From Streptomyces polyasparticus (GTDB lineage: Bacteria; Actinomycetota; Actinomycetes; Streptomycetales; Streptomycetaceae): a stretch of 64,000 bases of DNA. Below, one piece after another: positions 18,243-26,443 of this stretch. The notes under the pieces are model-generated. The model was not told the DNA's origin. It made no database searches and saw only the letters and a program-made list of their open reading frames with translations. Every line of letters begins with the position of its first letter. Position 1 is the stretch's first letter. The position numbers and the translations under genes are program-made. The stretch is from positions 62,001 to 126,000 of the forward strand of contig NZ_JACTVJ010000028.1 of the NCBI RefSeq assembly GCF_014493765.1. The letters run 5' to 3'.

Positions 18243-18892
18243 TTTCCCTGCATGAGGTTGGCCAGGCCCGCCCAGGAGAAGTTCATCAGGGTGGTGGCGG
18301 CCTCGCGGGCCGTCACGCCGGGGGTCGCGTTGGCCCAGACGGCGAGCGCCTCGGCCGCGCCGACCAGCGCCTCGGCGAGCGGGGCCACCTCGCCCTCGGG
18401 GAGCGTCGGATTGCCGTGCGCCTCGCGGGCGGCCTCGGCGATGAGCAGCGTCACGAAGGCGACGATCTCCTCGCGCATCACGGCCACTTCACGCGCGAAC
18501 GGCTCCCCGTGCGTACGGGCCTGGCTGTGCAGCACCGACCAGCCGTCGGGGCACTCGGCGGTGTGTGTGAAGAAGGCCAGCAGTCCGGCCCACAGCTGCT
18601 GGTCGGCGGGCTCACCGGGGGTGATGCCGCCGCGCACCGCCTCGACGAGGGCGGCGGCCTCGCGCCGGATGCAGGCGCTGAACAGGTCTTCCTTGGAGTT
18701 CAGATACAGATAGACCAACGGCTTGGAGACACCGGCCAGTTCGGCGATCTCGTCCATGGAGGCGGCACGGTAGCCGCGCCTGCCGAAGGTGGCGACGGCG
18801 GCGTCCATCATCTGGCGCTCGCGCTCGGCCCGCGGCATCCGCTTTCCCCTACGGCCTCCGGCCGCCTTCTTCCCAGCGTCCGTGCCCTGCAC
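18221..18892 (-). CDS. TetR-family transcriptional regulator
   Basis: 223 residues from GTG 18892 (GGGAGG 9 bases upstream); a TTG at 18931 and an ATG at the MPRAERE segment are alternatives. The HTH is AASMDEIAELAGVSKPLVYLYLNSKEDLF. The C-terminal ligand domain has no recognisable specificity. A basic tail (GKKAAGGRRGKR) precedes the HTH. Its target is unclear: the neighbour is the convergent MaoC-like gene. Confidence 0.88.
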   Translation of the reverse strand: MQGTDAGKKAAGGRRGKRMPRAERERQMMDAAVATFGRRGYRAASMDEIAELAGVSKPLVYLYLNSKEDLFSACIRREAAALVEAVRGGITPGEPADQQLWAGLLAFFTHTAECPDGWSVLHSQARTHGEPFAREVAVMREEIVAFVTLLIAEAAREAHGNPTLPEGEVAPLAEALVGAAEALAVWANATPGVTAREAATTLMNFSWAGLANLMQGKPWSPPK

Positions 18893-19027
18893 TCCGCCCG
18901 ACCTCCCCAGTCGCCCTGCCCTTGGGGGCAAGCGTACGCATGCATATGACAGGGCGGTGCCGGGGCGGGCGTTGCGGTTCGGGCGGAGACCGGGAGCCGG
19001 AGCCCGTGGGCCTTCGGCCCGGAGCTC

Positions 19028-19567
19028 CTACTCCCCCACCTCGTACTCCGCCCTGCTCAGCCCGTGCACCAGCGCCGTCCGGCCCGCGTCCGGCGCCACC
19101 GTCTCCTTCACCAGGCGCATGCCGAGCTTCGACATGACGCGCTGCGAGGCCTTGTTCTCCGGCTGGGCGATGCTCAGGATCTGGTTCAGGCCGCGATCCC
19201 GGAACCCGAAACGCAGCGCCGCACGCGCGGCCTCCGTCGCGTACCCCTTGCCCCAGTACTCACGCCCGAGCCGCCAGCCGATCTCGACGGCCGGCAGCAC
19301 CTCCGGCAGGAAGTGCGGCACCGAGAGCCCGGTGAAGCCCGCGACCCGGCCCGTCGCCCTGACCTCGACCGCGAAGAGCCCGAAGCCCTCGTGCTCCCAC
19401 TCCCGCTCCCACGCCTCGATCCCGGCCCGGGTCCGCTCCTCGTCGCGCACCGAGCCGTCGCCGATCCAGCGCATCACCTCGGGGTCGGCGTTGACGACGG
19501 CCATCGCGGCCACGTCCTCGGCGCGCCAGCGCCGCAGCACCAGCCGCTCGGTCTCGATCCTCTGCAC
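19028..19567 (-). CDS. GNAT N-acetyltransferase (RimJ/RimL-like)
   Basis: 179 residues. It begins IETERLVLRRWRAEDV, as in RimJ/RimL-type acetyltransferases. Acetyl-CoA-binding motif A is visible as EIGWRLGREYWGKGYATEAARA, split here at residues about 97-118, followed by NKASQRVMSKLGM. GTG 19567 is preferred because GGGAG lies 6 bases upstream; GTG 19570 is only 3 bases from it. The acceptor is unknown. Confidence 0.87.
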   Translation of the reverse strand: MQRIETERLVLRRWRAEDVAAMAVVNADPEVMRWIGDGSVRDEERTRAGIEAWEREWEHEGFGLFAVEVRATGRVAGFTGLSVPHFLPEVLPAVEIGWRLGREYWGKGYATEAARAALRFGFRDRGLNQILSIAQPENKASQRVMSKLGMRLVKETVAPDAGRTALVHGLSRAEYEVGE

Positions 19568-19757
19568 CACATGCTCCCTTCGCACCCTCCATCCTCGGGG
19601 AGCGGACCGGCCCGCGACCAGACCCCTTGGGCGCCGCACGACCGGGCCGTACGCCCTCTCGTCCCCAGGCCCGAAGGGCTCCGCGCGGGTGACCGCACCG
19701 GGGCGCCGACGGCCGGATCACCCATCTCGCGGGCCCGCGCGCCTACCGTCCGCGCCC

Positions 19758-19922
19758 ATGGACACCCTCATCTTCGGCGGCCTGCTCGCCGCCCTGGTGG
19801 TCCTGTACCAGGACCGCCCAAGGAAGCTCCTCCTCACCGTCTGGTGGGTCGTGCTGTTCGCCACCGTCGCGCTGCTCGCGCACCACATCACCAGCAGCCT
19901 CAAGCTCGGGCTGAGCTACTGA
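19758..19922 (+). CDS. DUF5993-like small membrane protein
   Basis: 54 residues with two hydrophobic segments (TLIFGGLLAALVVLY and LTVWWVVLFATVALLAHHITSSL) around a basic loop QDRPRK. It stops 1 base before the DsbB-like gene, so the two are almost surely one transcript. I recall DUF5993 proteins as regular neighbours of DsbB-like genes. TACCGT lies 8 bases before ATG 19758 and no ribosome site is seen, so the transcript may be leaderless. Confidence 0.8.
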   Translation: MDTLIFGGLLAALVVLYQDRPRKLLLTVWWVVLFATVALLAHHITSSLKLGLSY

Positions 19923-19923
19923 C

Positions 19924-20565
19924 GTGGCGACGACGACCCCGACTCCGGCCGCGTCCGCGGAAACCTCGCGCCCGCTCGGCAAGCTCCAGTTCTGGTTCGC
20001 CTGCTTCTTCGCCGCCGGCTGGACCGGCGTCGTCTGCGGCGGGCTCGGCGTGCAGTTCATCAGCTGGGACTACCCGTGCCCGCTGTGCATGGTCCAGCGG
20101 ATGTTCATGCTGCTCGCGGCGCTCGGCGCGGGCTGGATCGTCCGCCGGGGCATGACCGGGACCATCACCGGCCGCGACTACATGATGGGCTGGGGCATGG
20201 CGCTCGTCGCCGTCATGGCGGGCGGCTTCGCGTCCTGGCGGCAGACGATGCTGCACATCCTGCCCGGCGACAAGGGATACGGAAGTCCCGTGCTCGGCCT
20301 GCACATGTACGTCTGGGCCTGGATCCTCTTCATGGCCTCGGTGGTGGCCGTCGGCATCGTCCTGACCTTCGCCCACCTCACGACGGACACCGCGCTCCCC
20401 TCCTCACCGCTCTACCGCAGGGCGGGCCTCGCGGTCCTCGGCTTCGTCGGCCTGGTCATCACGGTGAACCTGGTCGCGGTCTTCTTCCTGGAGGGCTTCC
20501 ACTGGTTCCTGCCGGACGACCCGAACCGCTACCGGTTCTTCCACGACGTCGGTATCACCGACTAG
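19924..20565 (+). CDS. DsbB-family disulfide-bond formation protein
   Basis: 213 residues, GTG start, with about five hydrophobic segments. WDYPCPLCMVQRMFML contains the CxxC that in DsbB faces the outside and passes electrons to quinone. The arginine after the motif is conserved. The second periplasmic cysteine pair of E. coli DsbB is absent: only two further cysteines exist, both in the first helix region. It may reoxidise a DsbA-like partner such as the protein at 9682, using menaquinone. Confidence 0.88.
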   Translation: MATTTPTPAASAETSRPLGKLQFWFACFFAAGWTGVVCGGLGVQFISWDYPCPLCMVQRMFMLLAALGAGWIVRRGMTGTITGRDYMMGWGMALVAVMAGGFASWRQTMLHILPGDKGYGSPVLGLHMYVWAWILFMASVVAVGIVLTFAHLTTDTALPSSPLYRRAGLAVLGFVGLVITVNLVAVFFLEGFHWFLPDDPNRYRFFHDVGITD

Positions 20566-20976
20566 CGGTGTCACGGGCGGGACGCGCGCCCCGGGCCAGT
20601 CGAAGAAGGACCCCGTCCTGCGCCTCTCGTAGGAGTTCTCGGCTCGCGCCGGCCACGCGTCCACGTCCGCGGCCATCGAGGGGAACCGCTCCTTGAGCGG
20701 TTCCGCGAGGGCGGCGAGCTCCTCCCAGGAGTCGGCCAGATACGTCTCGTTCTCCAGGCCGATCGCCACGGCCACGCGGAACGGGTCGTCCGCCTCCAGC
20801 CACCGCTTGCCCATCTCGATGATCTGCCGGCCCGACTCGACCTCGATGATCCATGCCATCGGCAGGAGCTGTTCGGCGACGTACCCGGGAGTGACGTTGG
20901 GAGCGCGGTGCTCGACGAGAAACTCCATGACTTCCTCGACTGTCATGGGCCACACGTCAGAGCCGGCCAGGGGCAT
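20404..20976 (-). CDS. Conserved hypothetical protein with an antisense C-terminal overlap
   Basis: 190 residues from ATG 20976 (or 20946, MTVEEVMEFLVEH). The first 125 residues look like a soluble globular protein (HRAPNVTPGYVAEQLLPMAW; WLEADDPFRVAVAIGLE). No family recognised. The last 54 residues run antisense through the DsbB-like gene and have the low-complexity character of a shadow translation, so an original stop near 20566 has probably been lost, or translation reads into the neighbour. Confidence 0.6.
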   Translation of the reverse strand: MPLAGSDVWPMTVEEVMEFLVEHRAPNVTPGYVAEQLLPMAWIIEVESGRQIIEMGKRWLEADDPFRVAVAIGLENETYLADSWEELAALAEPLKERFPSMAADVDAWPARAENSYERRRTGSFFDWPGARVPPVTPLVGDTDVVEEPVAVRVVRQEPVEALQEEDRDQVHRDDQADEAEDREARPAVER

Positions 20977-20996
20977 CAGCGGAGCCCTGTACGCAG

Positions 20997-21033
20997 AGGT
21001 GCCCGCACCCCCGAGCCGGGGGTGCGGGCACCT
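20997..21033 (-). terminator. Strong terminator hairpin of the dicarboxylate transporter gene
   Basis: AGGTGCCCGCACCCCCG (20997-21013) pairs perfectly with 21017-21033, a 17-bp stem with a 3-base loop, 18 bases past the transporter stop. No long T run. Confidence 0.8.
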
Positions 21034-21050
21034 TCACGCTGTGCCGGGGA

Positions 21051-22376
21051 TCAGGCGGCGGCGGGCACCGCGCGCTGGTCCTCGAAGGGCTCGTCGACCG
21101 GGGACGCGGTGGCCGAGTTGTAGGCCTCCTTGTCCAGGATGCCCTCGCGGGCCGCGACGATCACCGGGACCACGGACTGGCCGGCCACGTTGGTGGCGGT
21201 GCGCATCATGTCCAGGATCGGGTCGATGGCCAGGAGCAGGCCCACGCCCTCCATCGGGAGACCCAGGGTGGAGAGGGTCAGGGTGAGCATGACCGTCGCG
21301 CCGGTCAGACCCGCGGTGGCCGCGGAGCCGATGACCGAGACGAAGACGATCAGCAGGTACTCCTTGATGCCGAGCTGCACGTCGAAGATGTGCGCGACGA
21401 AGATCGCGGCGATCGACGGGTAGATCGCGGCGCAGCCGTCCATCTTGGTCGTGGCGCCGAACGGCACGGCGAAGGAGGTGTAGTCCTTCGGGACGCCGAG
21501 ACGCTCGGTGACCTTCTGCGTCAGCGGCATGGTGCCGACCGAGGAGCGGGAGACGAAGGCCAGCTGGATCGCGGGCCAGGCGCCCTTGAAGAACTGCAGC
21601 GGGTTGACCTTGGCGACGGTCGCCAGGAGCAGCGGGTAGACGCCGAACAGCACCAGGGCGCAACCGATGTAAATGTCCGCGGTGAACGTCGCGTACTTGC
21701 TGATCAGGTCCCAGCCGTACGTGGCGATCGCGGTGCCGATGAGGCCGACGGTGCCGATCGGGGAGAGCTTGATGACCCACCAAAGGGCCTTCTGCAGAAG
21801 CTCCAGGACCGACTCGCTGAGGGTGAGGATCGGCTGGGCCTTCTCGCCGATCTTCAGGATGGCGATACCGGCGACGGCGGCCATGAAGACGATCTGCAGC
21901 ACGTTCAGCTCGGTGAACGGCGTGATGATGTCGGTCGGGATGATGCCCGTCAGGAAGTCGAGCCAGGAGCCGGTGTGCTCCGGCTTGGCGCCGTCCTTCG
22001 GGGAGAGGCCGGTGCCGGCGCCCGGGTTGGTGAGCAGGCCGATGACGAGGCCGATGGTGACCGCGATCAGCGACGTGATCATGAACCAGAGCAGCGTGCG
22101 CGAGGCGAGCCGCGCGGCGTTGTTGACCTTCCGCAGGTTGGTGATCGACACCAGGATCGCGAAGAACACCAGCGGGGCGACGGCCAGCTTGAGCAGCTGG
22201 ACGAAGATGTCGCCGATCTGCGTGAGCGTGGTGGTCAGCCACTCGACCTCGCCGTTGCGGGCGATGGCACCGAGGCCGACACCGACGACGAGACCGATGA
22301 GGATCTGCGCCCAGAAGGGCAGGGGTATGCGGAAGCCGGTGGACTTCTGCGGGGAGTCCTTGACAGTCGAGGACAC
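21051..22376 (-). CDS. dctA: Dicarboxylate:cation symporter (DAACS/DctA type)
   Basis: 441 residues; GTG 22376 chosen for GGAG at 7 bases upstream. Eight-helix transporter of C4-dicarboxylates or acidic amino acids. Family marks in order: helical hairpin 1 SRSSVGTMPLTQK, helix-7 TTKMDGCAAIYPSI (variant of NMDGT), hairpin 2 SVIGSAATAGLTGA and helix-8 DPILDMMRTATNVAGQ. DctA is the closest well-known name, but glutamate/aspartate transport is equally possible. Upstream lies a 366-base gap with a palindrome at 22616. Confidence 0.88.
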   Translation of the reverse strand: MSSTVKDSPQKSTGFRIPLPFWAQILIGLVVGVGLGAIARNGEVEWLTTTLTQIGDIFVQLLKLAVAPLVFFAILVSITNLRKVNNAARLASRTLLWFMITSLIAVTIGLVIGLLTNPGAGTGLSPKDGAKPEHTGSWLDFLTGIIPTDIITPFTELNVLQIVFMAAVAGIAILKIGEKAQPILTLSESVLELLQKALWWVIKLSPIGTVGLIGTAIATYGWDLISKYATFTADIYIGCALVLFGVYPLLLATVAKVNPLQFFKGAWPAIQLAFVSRSSVGTMPLTQKVTERLGVPKDYTSFAVPFGATTKMDGCAAIYPSIAAIFVAHIFDVQLGIKEYLLIVFVSVIGSAATAGLTGATVMLTLTLSTLGLPMEGVGLLLAIDPILDMMRTATNVAGQSVVPVIVAAREGILDKEAYNSATASPVDEPFEDQRAVPAAA

Positions 22377-22615
22377 GGGGGCACTCCGTTGAGATTCGTG
22401 CGCGGGCGTGGGGGGGGGACGTACGGACTTCAAAGTGGAGCGACGGCCGCAAGTGTCAGGTGAGGCGGCGCCGCTGCATTGTGTCGCTAGCTCAAGCGCG
22501 GCAACAGGCCGCGGACATGCAGCGGCAGAGATCGACATGCAGGCGCGCGACGAGCGGGGTGCTCGGGTCGCGGGGCGCAGCTGCTGTCTTCATGTCGAAC
22601 ACGTTAACACTTGAA

Positions 22616-22632
22616 CTTTGAGGAACTCAAAG
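22616..22632. promoter_or_regulatory. Perfect palindrome, candidate operator
   Basis: CTTTGAG-GAA-CTCAAAG, 7-bp arms, 240 bases upstream of the dicarboxylate transporter start in an AT-richer patch that also holds GTTAAC at 22593. The rest of 22377-22742 contains only this site and a terminator. Confidence 0.5.
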
Positions 22633-22664
22633 GGCTGCTTTGGGACCTGGGTCCCCGGAAACGC

Positions 22665-22698
22665 CGAAACCCCTGGGACCAAAGGCCCAGGGGTTTCG
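22665..22698 (-). terminator. Terminator hairpin behind the DUF4229 gene
   Basis: CGAAACCCCTGGG (22665-22677) and CCCAGGGGTTTCG (22686-22698): 13-bp perfect stem, 8-base loop, 45 bases after the stop. It also separates this unit from the dctA control region. Confidence 0.8.
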
Positions 22699-22742
22699 CG
22701 GTGTGACGAGTCTTACACGCTTCTTACGGCGCGGCGTGCGCC

Positions 22743-23030
22743 TCAGATGCCGTCTTCCATGCTGCGGTTCTCCGCGAGCCGGGTCTTGGCACGGTCGACG
22801 CGGGTGACGATCTGCTCGGACATCTCGTCGCGCTGCTTGCGCAGGAGCACGAAGCTGAGCGGCGCCGAGATGACGATGGCGAGGATCAGTACCCACAGGT
22901 AGTTGGAGTCGCCGAGCCCCCGCGGCAGCACGCCGTAGTAGACCAGGGCCCACAGCACGAGGAAGCTGCCGGCGAAGATGCCGATGCGCATCAGGCTGTA
23001 CCGGAGAGTGGCGTTCACCTTGGCTGCCAC
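22743..23030 (-). CDS. DUF4229 membrane protein
   Basis: 95 residues, GTG start with AGAGG 6 bases upstream. Two membrane helices (LMRIGIFAGSFLVLWALVYYGV and YLWVLILAIVISAPLSFVLL) then a charged cytosolic tail (KQRDEMSEQIVTRVDRAKTR). Matches the small actinobacterial DUF4229 family; function unknown. It is 61 bases downstream of the acetyltransferase/mqnE unit and may belong to that transcript. Confidence 0.8.
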   Translation of the reverse strand: MAAKVNATLRYSLMRIGIFAGSFLVLWALVYYGVLPRGLGDSNYLWVLILAIVISAPLSFVLLRKQRDEMSEQIVTRVDRAKTRLAENRSMEDGI

Positions 23031-23091
23031 GACTGGCCTCTTTTCCTTCTACGAAATCCTGCTCGACCAGTGAACCATGTCCGGTTTCCGC

Positions 23092-23616
23092 TCAATACAG
23101 CGGCAGATACATGGTGATGTCGTCCCGGTCGTCCCCGGGCGCGACCCGGATCGCGCCCGGCACCCGGCCGCCATCCTTGTAACCGCAGGACGCGTAGAAC
23201 CGGTCGACCCCGGTGCCGCCCCGGCAGGTGAGCCGGATCAGCTCGATCCCGTCGAAGCCGCGCGCGGCCTCCTCGACGGCCGCCATCAGGTCGCGTCCGT
23301 ACCCCTTGCCCTGGTGCTTGGGATGCACCATCACGGTGTACGCCCAGATCCAGTGCCGCATGAGGCGGTGGGTGTTGAACGCGAGGAACGCCGTCGCGGC
23401 CACCGCGCCCTCCTCGTCGTATCCGACGAGGAGCCGCATCCGCCCCTCCGCGATCGCGACGAAGTGCTTGACCAGTTCGGGGCGGATCTCCTGCGGCGAG
23501 ACCGGCGGCACGAAGCCGACGGCGCCGCCCGCGTCGGACACATCGGCCCAGAGCGCGAGCAGGCCGTCACGGAGCTCGGGACCTATGGCGGGGTCCAGTT
23601 CGAAACGCAGCGCCAT
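23092..23616 (-). CDS. GNAT N-acetyltransferase
   Basis: 174 residues with the acetyl-CoA-binding pattern VMVHPKHQGKGYGRDLMAAV (residues about 110-129) and a typical GNAT end (FYASCGYKDGGRVPGAIRV). Acceptor unknown. It starts 8 bases after the mqnE stop and is therefore probably translated from the mqnE transcript. Confidence 0.88.
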   Translation of the reverse strand: MALRFELDPAIGPELRDGLLALWADVSDAGGAVGFVPPVSPQEIRPELVKHFVAIAEGRMRLLVGYDEEGAVAATAFLAFNTHRLMRHWIWAYTVMVHPKHQGKGYGRDLMAAVEEAARGFDGIELIRLTCRGGTGVDRFYASCGYKDGGRVPGAIRVAPGDDRDDITMYLPLY

Positions 23617-23624
23617 GTCGTACG

Positions 23625-24788
23625 TCAGACCCGCATCGGCTGCGGCGACTCGCGGCGGTCCGCCTCGGGGCCCGGGTACTCGCGGATGATCTCGTAGCGC
23701 GTGTTGCGCTCGACGGGCTGGAAGCCGGCGTCGCGGATCAGGTCGAGCAGGTCCTCACGGGAGAGCTTGTTGGGCGTCCCGTAGTTGTCGGCGTCGTGCG
23801 TGATCTTGTACTCGACCACCGAGCCGTCCATGTCGTCCGCGCCGTGCTGCAGCGCGAGCTGGGCGGTCTGCACTCCGTGCATGACCCAGAAGACCTTGAC
23901 GTGCTGGATGTTGTCGAAGAGCAGCCGCGAGACCGCGAAGGTCTTCAGGGCCTCGGCGCCGGTGGCCATCGTGGTGCGCGCCTGCAGCTTGTTGCGGACC
24001 TTGCCGTCCTGCATGTCCACGAAGTCGTGCTGGTAGCGCAGCGGGATGAAGACCTGGAAGCCGCCGGTCTCGTCCTGCAGTTCACGCAGCCGAAGGACGT
24101 GGTCGACGCGGTGGCGGGGCTCCTCGATGTGCCCGTACAGCATCGTGCACGGGGTCTTGAGACCCTTCGAGTGCGCGAGCCGGTGGATGCGCGACCAGTC
24201 CTCCCAGTGGGTGCGGTGGTCGACGATGTGCTGGCGCACTTCCCAGTCGAAGATCTCGGCGCCGCCGCCGGTCAAGGACTCCAGGCCGGCCTCGATGAGC
24301 TCGTCGAGGATGTCGGAGGCCGACATCCCGGAGATCGTCTCGAAGTGGTGGATCTCGGTGGCGGTGAAAGCCTTCAGCGAGACGTTCGGCAGCGCCTTCT
24401 TGAGCTCGCTGAGCGAACGCGGGTAGTAGCGCCACGGCAGGTTGGGGTGCAGGCCGTTGACGATGTGCAGCTCGGTGAGGTTGTCGTTCTCCATCGCCTT
24501 GGCGAGGCGGACGGCTTCCTCGATACGCATCGTGTACGCGTCCTTCTCGCCCGGCTTGCGCTGGAACGAGCAGTAGGCGCACGACGCGGTGCACACGTTG
24601 GTCATGTTGAGGTGGCGGTTGACGTTGAAGTGGACGACGTCGCCGTTCTTCCTCGTCCGCACCTCGTGGGCGAGCCCGCCGAGCCAGGCCAGATCGTCGC
24701 TCTCGTAGAGCGCGATGCCGTCCTCACGGGTCAGCCGCTCCCCGGAGCGGACCTTCTCTTCGAGCTCACGCTTGAGTCCCGCGTCCAC
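23625..24788 (-). CDS. mqnE: Aminofutalosine synthase (radical SAM)
   Basis: Joins 3-enolpyruvyl-benzoate and SAM to give aminofutalosine. 387 residues from GTG 24788 (GGGAGG, 7 bases spacing; a TTG at 24803 is the alternative). Radical-SAM motif CTASCAYC near residue 75 in MTNVCTASCAYCSFQRKPGE, then HIVNGLHPNLPWRYYPR, GGGAEIFDWEVRQHI and GADDMDGSVVEYKITH, which mark MqnE rather than MqnC. Followed by an acetyltransferase gene 8 bases downstream. Confidence 0.95.
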   Translation of the reverse strand: MDAGLKRELEEKVRSGERLTREDGIALYESDDLAWLGGLAHEVRTRKNGDVVHFNVNRHLNMTNVCTASCAYCSFQRKPGEKDAYTMRIEEAVRLAKAMENDNLTELHIVNGLHPNLPWRYYPRSLSELKKALPNVSLKAFTATEIHHFETISGMSASDILDELIEAGLESLTGGGAEIFDWEVRQHIVDHRTHWEDWSRIHRLAHSKGLKTPCTMLYGHIEEPRHRVDHVLRLRELQDETGGFQVFIPLRYQHDFVDMQDGKVRNKLQARTTMATGAEALKTFAVSRLLFDNIQHVKVFWVMHGVQTAQLALQHGADDMDGSVVEYKITHDADNYGTPNKLSREDLLDLIRDAGFQPVERNTRYEIIREYPGPEADRRESPQPMRV

Positions 24789-24884
24789 CTGGCCGCCTCC
24801 CAATACTGACTACTTGTGCGGACCACCCACGGTACGCCCCGCCACCGGCCCTTCCGGCGGCCGCCCCCTGCCCAACCGCGAGGG

Positions 24885-25340
24885 TCAGAGCTGCTCCGGC
24901 AGGTCCCCGACCCGGTTCTCCCACTTCGTGGAGAGCACGATCGTCGTCCGCGTACGCGAGACGCCCTTGGTGCCGCTGAGCCGGCGGATCGTCTTCTCCA
25001 GGCCGTCCACGTCGCTCGCGCGCACCTTGAGCATGTACGAGTCGTCGCCCGCGATGAACCAGCAGTCCTCGATCTCGTGCAGGTCCTTGAGCCGGCGCGC
25101 CACGTCCTCGTGGTCGGCGGCGTCGGAGAGCGAGATGCCGATGAGGGCGGTCACGCCGAGTCCGAGCGAGGCGGAGTCGACCGTGGCGCGGTAGCCGGTG
25201 ATGACGCCCGCGCTCTCGAGCCGGTTGATGCGGTCGGTGACGCTGGGTCCCGACAGGCCTACGAGGCGGCCCAGTTCGGCATACGAAGCCCGGCCGTTCT
25301 CCCTCAGGGCCTGGATGAGCTGCCTGTCCACCGCGTCCAT
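24885..25340 (-). CDS. Lrp/AsnC-family transcriptional regulator
   Basis: 151 residues: N-terminal HTH (LIQALRENGRASYAELGRLVGLSGPSVTDRINRLE) and C-terminal RAM ligand-sensing domain (VTALIGISLSDAADHEDV; CWFIAGDDSYMLKVRASD). Such proteins sense amino acids and usually repress themselves. The divergent 45-aa gene shares its 159-base control region, where a TTAG/CTAA dyad could be the operator. Confidence 0.93.
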   Translation of the reverse strand: MDAVDRQLIQALRENGRASYAELGRLVGLSGPSVTDRINRLESAGVITGYRATVDSASLGLGVTALIGISLSDAADHEDVARRLKDLHEIEDCWFIAGDDSYMLKVRASDVDGLEKTIRRLSGTKGVSRTRTTIVLSTKWENRVGDLPEQL

Positions 25341-25360
25341 GCGCCGGCACCTTCCATTAA

Positions 25361-25397
25361 TTAGCGATCCTGCGAGTTTAGGTGTAAAATCTAAGGC
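25361..25397 (+). promoter_or_regulatory. Promoter of the 45-aa gene with a possible Lrp site
   Basis: TTAGCG (25361-25366) and TAAAAT (25385-25390), spacer 18, in an unusually AT-rich patch. The -10 lies inside the dyad TTAG-N9-CTAA (25378-25394), a plausible Lrp-type operator. The leader to the GTG start would be about 100 bases. Confidence 0.45.
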
Positions 25398-25499
25398 ACG
25401 CAGGGCGGTTTCCCTGCGATTCTTGCAGAACTTTTCGCGTTTCTCGCGTTTTCCGAGGTCTGCAGAAGATCAACGACGATCTACAGGAGTGTCCTCACC

Positions 25500-25637
25500 G
25501 TGTACACGCTCGAGATGGCCTACGCCCACATGCGCTCGCTGCAGGAGCTGGCCGACCGCTCGCGTGCCCACAAGTCCCCGATCGCCGCCGCCCGCGCGGA
25601 CAAGCTGTCCCGCCCGGCGCGCGCCAAGAAGCGCTAA
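25500..25637 (+). CDS. 45-residue basic protein
   Basis: GTG 25500, with AGGAG ending 10 bases upstream. The product, VYTLEMAYAHMRSLQELADR then a lysine/arginine-rich tail ending PARAKKR, is short, helical and basic (nucleic-acid binding possible). Its own promoter, a ribosome site and clean codon usage (GC-rich third positions) argue for a real gene. Its TAA overlaps the UbiX-type gene's stop on the other strand (25634-25637). Function unknown. Confidence 0.65.
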   Translation: MYTLEMAYAHMRSLQELADRSRAHKSPIAAARADKLSRPARAKKR

Positions 25638-26338
25638 CCCGCGCCAGGGCCTTCACGCGGTCCCCCGCCCGATGGGCGGGACCCACCGCCGAGTTCGCCC
25701 TCCCAGCGGCGGTACAGACCGTGCGGCACACCCGCCGCGTCGAGCACCCGCCCCGCGACGAAGTCCACCAGATCCTGGATGTGCGTCGCCCCCGCGTAGA
25801 ACGCCGGCGAGGCCGGGAGCACCACGGCTCCCGCCTCGTCCAGGCTCACCAGGTGCCTGAGCGTCTGCCCGTTCAGCGGCGTCTCGCGCACCGCGACCAC
25901 CAGCTTGCGGCTCTCCTTGAGCGTCACGCTCGCCGTCCGCTGGAGCAGGTCCTTCGAAAGTCCCAGTGCCACTCCGGCCACACAGGCCGTCGAGGCGGGC
26001 ACGATCAACATGCCCTTCGTCCTGTACGAACCGGAGCTCGGCCCGGCCGCGAGATCGCCCGCGGCCCAGTGCCGTACGTCGCCGAGATCGAGGCCCGTGA
26101 ACGTGCCGGGCTTGCCGTCCGCTCCCCGGGCCAGCCACTCCCCCAGGTCCTCGCGCCAGTGCGCGTCCCGGTAGGAGATCCCGGTCTCGTCGAGCAGCGT
26201 GAGCCGCGAGGCCCTGCTGACCACCAGGTCCACACTCTCGCCCGCGGCGAGGAGCCCGCGCAGGACGGCTGCCGCGTACGGCGTCCCGGAGGCTCCGGAG
26301 ACCCCTACGACCCAGGGGATGCGCTCGGCGTCTTTCAT
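25634..26338 (-). CDS. UbiX-family flavin prenyltransferase
   Basis: Makes the prenylated FMN cofactor required by UbiD-type decarboxylases. 234 residues; N-terminal VVGVSGASGTPYAAAVL binds FMN, MLIVPASTACVAGVALGLSKDLLQRTASVTLKE is split family core (residues about 108-140), and VVAVRETPLN is the conserved phosphate/prenyl site. The last 20 residues are a Gly/Pro/Ser-rich extension. Its partner is the UbiD-like decarboxylase at 32071; in the futalosine pathway this pair has been called MqnM/MqnL. Confidence 0.93.
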   Translation of the reverse strand: MKDAERIPWVVGVSGASGTPYAAAVLRGLLAAGESVDLVVSRASRLTLLDETGISYRDAHWREDLGEWLARGADGKPGTFTGLDLGDVRHWAAGDLAAGPSSGSYRTKGMLIVPASTACVAGVALGLSKDLLQRTASVTLKESRKLVVAVRETPLNGQTLRHLVSLDEAGAVVLPASPAFYAGATHIQDLVDFVAGRVLDAAGVPHGLYRRWEGELGGGSRPSGGGPREGPGAG

Positions 26339-26443
26339 ACCCCGAGCCTATCCGCAGGCCCGGAACCGAGCCGCGCCTCCCATGCGTTGAACGCAGTGAG
26401 GGCCACTGCTCCGTGGCAGGCCCGACAGCCTGGGGGTCCGCTC

